Shown: positions 60,840 through 64,000 of the stretch, one piece after another
How the letters are laid out: every line of letters starts with the position of its first letter
How positions within the stretch are numbered: position 1 is the stretch's first letter
Assembly: GCF_012972675.1 (NCBI RefSeq)
Contig: NZ_JABCRE010000002.1
Coordinates: 237,001-301,000 of the forward strand
Direction of reading: 5' to 3'
Length of the DNA: 64,000 bases
Origin: Pontixanthobacter rizhaonensis
Lineage (GTDB): Bacteria; Pseudomonadota; Alphaproteobacteria; Sphingomonadales; Sphingomonadaceae
Made by a program: the position numbers and the translations under genes
Notes under the pieces: generated by a model
The model's database searches: none
What the model was told of the DNA's origin: nothing
The model's input: only the letters and a program-made list of their open reading frames with translations

Positions 60840-61784
60840 TCAACGAGTGGTTTCGTCGATCAGTTCCCGCATATCGTCAGGAATCTCGGCGTGAAACTCC
60901 ACATAGTCACCTGTTACGGGGTGGTTGAACCCCAATGATGCTGCATGCAGTGCCTGCCGGACAAACCGCAATCGTTGCAATACTGGCCGCAAGACAGCGC
61001 TTGTTCGTCCATATGCTGGATCCCCTAATAGCGCATGACCGATTGACGCAAAGTGAACGCGCACCTGATGGGTTCTACCGGTTTCAAGCCGGCATTCGAC
61101 AAGGCTGGCATTATTAAGTGTTTTCAGCGTTTTGTAGTGCGTGATCGCGTGTTTTCCGCGCGCGGAATCTTCATCCAGAACAGCCATCTTTTTGCGGTTT
61201 CCGGGGGACCGTCCGATGATGCCTTCGATTGTACCATCGGCAGGGACCGGATAGCCGCCGCATACCGCCAAATAGCGGCGATGGATGGAGTGATCAGCGA
61301 ATTGCGCCGCCAGCCCTTCATGCGCGGCAGTAGATTTGGCTACAACCAACAAACCAGAAGTATCCTTATCAATCCGGTGTACGATACCGGGACGCGCCAC
61401 ACCGCCGATACCCGATAATTGGCCCTGACAATGGTGGAGCAGTGCGTTCACCAGAGTGCCGGTTAAATTGCCCGCCGCAGGATGCACGACCATTCCAGCC
61501 GGTTTGTTGACGACAATCAGATGCGCATCTTCAAACGCGACATCCAGCGCAATATCCTCCGGCTGCGCCTCTGGCTCCGTCGCCGGCGGGACTTCTATGG
61601 TGAAATGCGCGCCTGCCTGCATTTTGGCTGACGGGTTGGTCGCAGTGGTTTTGCCCACCACAACGGCCCCTGCCGCCATCAGGGCTTTGACTCGCTCGCG
61701 CGACAATCCCGATGCTTCAGCCAACAATTTGTCGAGCCTACCTGATGCGGCAAGGGTTCCAGTGATGGTTTGAGATAGTGACAC
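60840..61784 (-). CDS. rluD: Ribosomal large-subunit pseudouridine synthase, RluD type
   Basis: A 314-residue pseudouridine synthase of the RluA/RluD group. The N-terminal S4 domain (about 15-75, RLDKLLAEASGLSRERVKALMAAG) is followed by the catalytic domain with active-site Asp in HRIDKDTSGLLVVAK, then VECRLETGRTHQVRVHFASIGHALLGDPAYG. The S4 domain supports RluD or RluC rather than RluA. It is divergent from the JAMM peptidase gene. Confidence 0.9.
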   Translation of the reverse strand: MSLSQTITGTLAASGRLDKLLAEASGLSRERVKALMAAGAVVVGKTTATNPSAKMQAGAHFTIEVPPATEPEAQPEDIALDVAFEDAHLIVVNKPAGMVVHPAAGNLTGTLVNALLHHCQGQLSGIGGVARPGIVHRIDKDTSGLLVVAKSTAAHEGLAAQFADHSIHRRYLAVCGGYPVPADGTIEGIIGRSPGNRKKMAVLDEDSARGKHAITHYKTLKTLNNASLVECRLETGRTHQVRVHFASIGHALLGDPAYGRTSAVLRPVLQRLRFVRQALHAASLGFNHPVTGDYVEFHAEIPDDMRELIDETTR

Positions 61785-61840
61785 GGCCTCTCCATAACCT
61801 GTTGCACTAACCTTGTCTCTATATGCTAGGGCTCCGTACC

Positions 61841-62236
61841 ATGTCTTTGGTGATTAAGAGCCCGGTACTCCATAGTTTGATATCCGCGGGACAAGACGCC
61901 GCTCTGCAGGAGTGTTGCGGTTTGTTGTTGGGGGAGGGCAACATTATCACCGCAATCCAGCGGGCTGGCAATATCCATCCGGCACCGCAAACCCATTTTG
62001 AGATTGATCCGGCGGTTTTGATCAATGCGCACAAAGCGCAGCGGAGCGGCGGGCCGGCCATCGTCGGCTATTACCACTCCCACCCCAATGGGTTGACTGC
62101 GCCGTCTGAGACCGACGCGGCGATGGCGGCGGCGGACGGAAAGGTTTGGGCGATTATTGCCGGAGACACGGTGACATTTTGGCGTGACGAGAAGAGTGGT
62201 TTTACCGCGCTGTCCTACACAGTGACGGAGGTCTAA
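61841..62236 (+). CDS. JAMM (M67) metalloprotease-fold protein
   Basis: A 131-residue JAB1/MPN-type protein with a complete JAMM zinc site: E24 in ALQECCGLLLG, H79-x-H81 in YYHSHPNG, and S89 and D92 in APSETDAAM. Bacterial stand-alone proteins of this kind can cleave a C-terminal extension from small carrier or ubiquitin-like proteins, or act in cysteine synthesis with CysO-type partners. No such partner gene is adjacent. I use ATG 61841 (MSLVIKSPV). Confidence 0.85.
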   Translation: MSLVIKSPVLHSLISAGQDAALQECCGLLLGEGNIITAIQRAGNIHPAPQTHFEIDPAVLINAHKAQRSGGPAIVGYYHSHPNGLTAPSETDAAMAAADGKVWAIIAGDTVTFWRDEKSGFTALSYTVTEV

Positions 62237-62364
62237 ATCCACGCAATGGCGTTGACGATGACTCGCTGCGAAACCGATTTTTCCACGCGCGGGTGGCGGT
62301 GCGGAGATTTTAGGTTAAGACAGTGTCCCATGTGTCCCTTTCCTACAGGAAATATCTCGATAAT

Positions 62365-63036
62365 ATGTCCGATACTATGACCGACAAATGTTCTGTCGAC
62401 CTTGCCGCGCTGCTCTGTTCGCGTTTGTGCCACGATTTGCTCAGCCCGGTCGGGGCGATGAGTAACGGGCTGGAATTGCTGGCGGATGAGAATGATCCGG
62501 CGATGCGGCAGCAATGTATGGATTTGCTCAATCAAAGCGCCAAGACCAGCACGGACAAATTGAAGTTCTTCCGTTTGGCCTTCGGTGCAGCGGGCGGCTT
62601 TGGTGAAATGGTTGAGGTGGCGGAGCCCAAGGCTGTCATTGATGCGTTGGTGGCGGATAATAAGCGCGTTGAAGCCAACTGGGCGATAGATGCCGCCAAG
62701 CTGCCTAAAGATGCCGTGAAAGTGATGCTAAATTTTGCCCATATGGCGCTTGAGGGGCTTGTTCGCGGCGGCACGCTAGACATTGGTGCGGAATCTACCG
62801 GCGGCAATACAGAGATTGTGGTGCGGGCTGCCGGGCCGAAGATCGCATTCGATGAAACGGTTGGTAAGGCACTGCAGGGCGAGCTGCCTAGCGATGAACT
62901 GTCGAGCCGTACGGCACCGGCGCATATGCTATATTTGATGGCGGAAAAATCCGGCGGCGGACTGCAATACCAGCTGAGTGATGAAGCCTTGGTTTTGGGT
63001 GCAGTCCTGCCTGAGCCAGAGGGCCTTATCGGTTAA
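62365..63036 (+). CDS. chpT: Histidine phosphotransferase ChpT
   Basis: ChpT passes phosphate from the kinase CckA to CtrA and CpdR in alphaproteobacteria. The 223-residue protein has the phospho-accepting H23 in RLCHDLLSPVGAMSNGLELL, the HDL-SPxGA signature of ChpT, followed by a degenerate ATPase-like C-terminal domain that lacks nucleotide-binding boxes. The start is ATG 62365 or 62377; AGGAAA precedes the first. The amidase ATG overlaps the stop by one base (TAATG). No ctrA or cckA is in the window. Confidence 0.92.
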   Translation: MSDTMTDKCSVDLAALLCSRLCHDLLSPVGAMSNGLELLADENDPAMRQQCMDLLNQSAKTSTDKLKFFRLAFGAAGGFGEMVEVAEPKAVIDALVADNKRVEANWAIDAAKLPKDAVKVMLNFAHMALEGLVRGGTLDIGAESTGGNTEIVVRAAGPKIAFDETVGKALQGELPSDELSSRTAPAHMLYLMAEKSGGGLQYQLSDEALVLGAVLPEPEGLIG

Positions 63037-63737
63037 TGGATGAGCTCATCCATCACACGCGGTTATCGCCCAATTGCAATGATCGGAAATTGCCGATTAC
63101 GATGGCGGTGCTGCATTATACGGAAATGAAGCCGGTTGAGACGGCGCTGGACCGGTTGTGTGATCCCGAAGCGCAAGTCAGCGCGCATTATCTGATCAGC
63201 GAAGAGGGTGAGGTGACTCTGCTGGTGCCGGAGGAAAAGCGCGCATGGCACGCAGGGGCATCGCATTGGCGGGATATTAAAGATGTCAATTCCGCCAGTA
63301 TCGGGATTGAGCTCGACCATCCCGGGCATGGGCTGGGATACAGGCCGTTCGCAGACGCTCAAATCGACGCCCTGATCCCGCTGCTCAGCCGGATTGTGAA
63401 GCAATATGACATTCCGCGCGCCAATGTGGTTGCGCACTCAGATGTCGCCCCCGCGCGAAAGACTGATCCCGGCGAGCTGTTCCCGTGGGAGCGGTTGGCA
63501 GATCTGGGCCTTGCCCTTGCAACGCCGAAGATCGAATTGGGCGATCCATTTGACAATGACGGGGCGTTTTATCTCGCACTGGAACGCTACGGATATGACA
63601 TCACCGATGGAATTAAAGCGGTAGAGGCGTTTCAGCGCCGCTGGTGCCCGCGCAAGATTGACGGTGTGATCAATGCCGAAATCCGCGCGATCCTGTTCCA
63701 GCTTTTGCTCGACAGGGATCGCGGAGACGCTAGATAG
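63036..63737 (+). CDS. N-acetylmuramoyl-L-alanine amidase (AmiD-like)
   Basis: A 233-residue amidase_2 protein that would cut the bond between muramic acid and the peptide. Zinc ligands are the His in MAVLHYTEM and those in NVVAHSDVAPARKTDPGELFPW (His and Asp), with SIGIELDHPG typical of the fold. The C-terminal 60 residues resemble a peptidoglycan-binding domain (VEAFQRRWCPRKIDGVINAE). No signal peptide is seen, so it may act in the cytoplasm on recycled wall fragments. Translation is coupled to chpT. Confidence 0.9.
   Translation: MDELIHHTRLSPNCNDRKLPITMAVLHYTEMKPVETALDRLCDPEAQVSAHYLISEEGEVTLLVPEEKRAWHAGASHWRDIKDVNSASIGIELDHPGHGLGYRPFADAQIDALIPLLSRIVKQYDIPRANVVAHSDVAPARKTDPGELFPWERLADLGLALATPKIELGDPFDNDGAFYLALERYGYDITDGIKAVEAFQRRWCPRKIDGVINAEIRAILFQLLLDRDRGDAR

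Positions 63738-64000
<263 letters not shown>

Overview
The window reads as a chromosomal segment of an aerobic alphaproteobacterium of the order Sphingomonadales, most likely Erythrobacteraceae. The evidence is a zwf-edd-glk-eda Entner-Doudoroff operon, DUF1465 and DUF465 small proteins, a ChpT phosphotransferase (alphaproteobacterial CckA-ChpT-CtrA relay), an alphaproteobacterial RpoH, two TonB-dependent receptors and a mid-50s G+C by eye. The genus is inference. There are no insertion sequences, prophage or CRISPR arrays. The gene order is dense, and many gene pairs are coupled through ATGA overlaps.

Layout. 1-6.8 kb: the end of an EamA transporter, then on the minus strand MBL hydrolase - DUF4230 - nadA - mrr, then glpK, DUF1465 and two small DUF465 proteins. 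6.9-13 kb: ptsP (EI-Ntr), RodZ-like, YbgF/CpoB-like and tilS on the plus strand, meeting an L,D-transpeptidase. 13-20.7 kb: a tightly overlapping minus-strand operon zwf-edd-glk-eda followed by a strongly divergent PEP-carboxylase-like gene. 20.8-26.3 kb: a transglutaminase-like protein, a single-chain MmeI-like restriction-modification enzyme carrying an in-frame palindromic repeat, and rimO. 26.3-31.3 kb: DUF1761, then serS-surE-LysM/M23-K+ channel, and two small orphan proteins. 31.3-35.2 kb: a TonB receptor divergent from a TetR regulator with a palindrome between them, then a SOUL protein. 35.2-39.4 kb: sppA, and pyrB coupled to a dihydroorotase-like gene without its metal ligands. 39.4-45.1 kb: DUF418, then a TPR/SPOR gene divergent from a ParA - ribbon-helix-helix - TPR/SPOR lipoprotein operon. 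45.2-50.8 kb: bfd-bfr, der, a CHAP hydrolase, DUF3297, tRNA-Leu and trigger factor with a long basic tail. 50.9-57 kb: an acyltransferase, a second TonB receptor, clpP and clpX. 57-60.7 kb: fasciclin protein, anti-sigma, ECF sigma, mtgA and rpoH. 60.8-64 kb: an RluD-type synthase, JAMM peptidase, chpT, amidase and the 5' part of RNase P RNA.

How the genes work together. Sugar catabolism runs by the Entner-Doudoroff route with a PEP-node protein attached. Proteostasis genes (tig, clpP, clpX, rpoH, sppA) and envelope genes (mtgA, L,D-transpeptidase, M23, CHAP, amidase, SPOR proteins, RodZ) are prominent, and the ChpT relay ties to the cell cycle. Two restriction enzymes (Mrr type and MmeI type) are the clearest accessory genes.

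The items most worth a second look are the ParA/RHH/SPOR cluster, the PEPC-like protein with substituted catalytic residues in the ED operon, the palindromic element inside the MmeI-like gene, the ECF sigma/anti-sigma/fasciclin set resembling mycobacterial SigK-RskA-MPT70/83, and the histone-H1-like tail on trigger factor.
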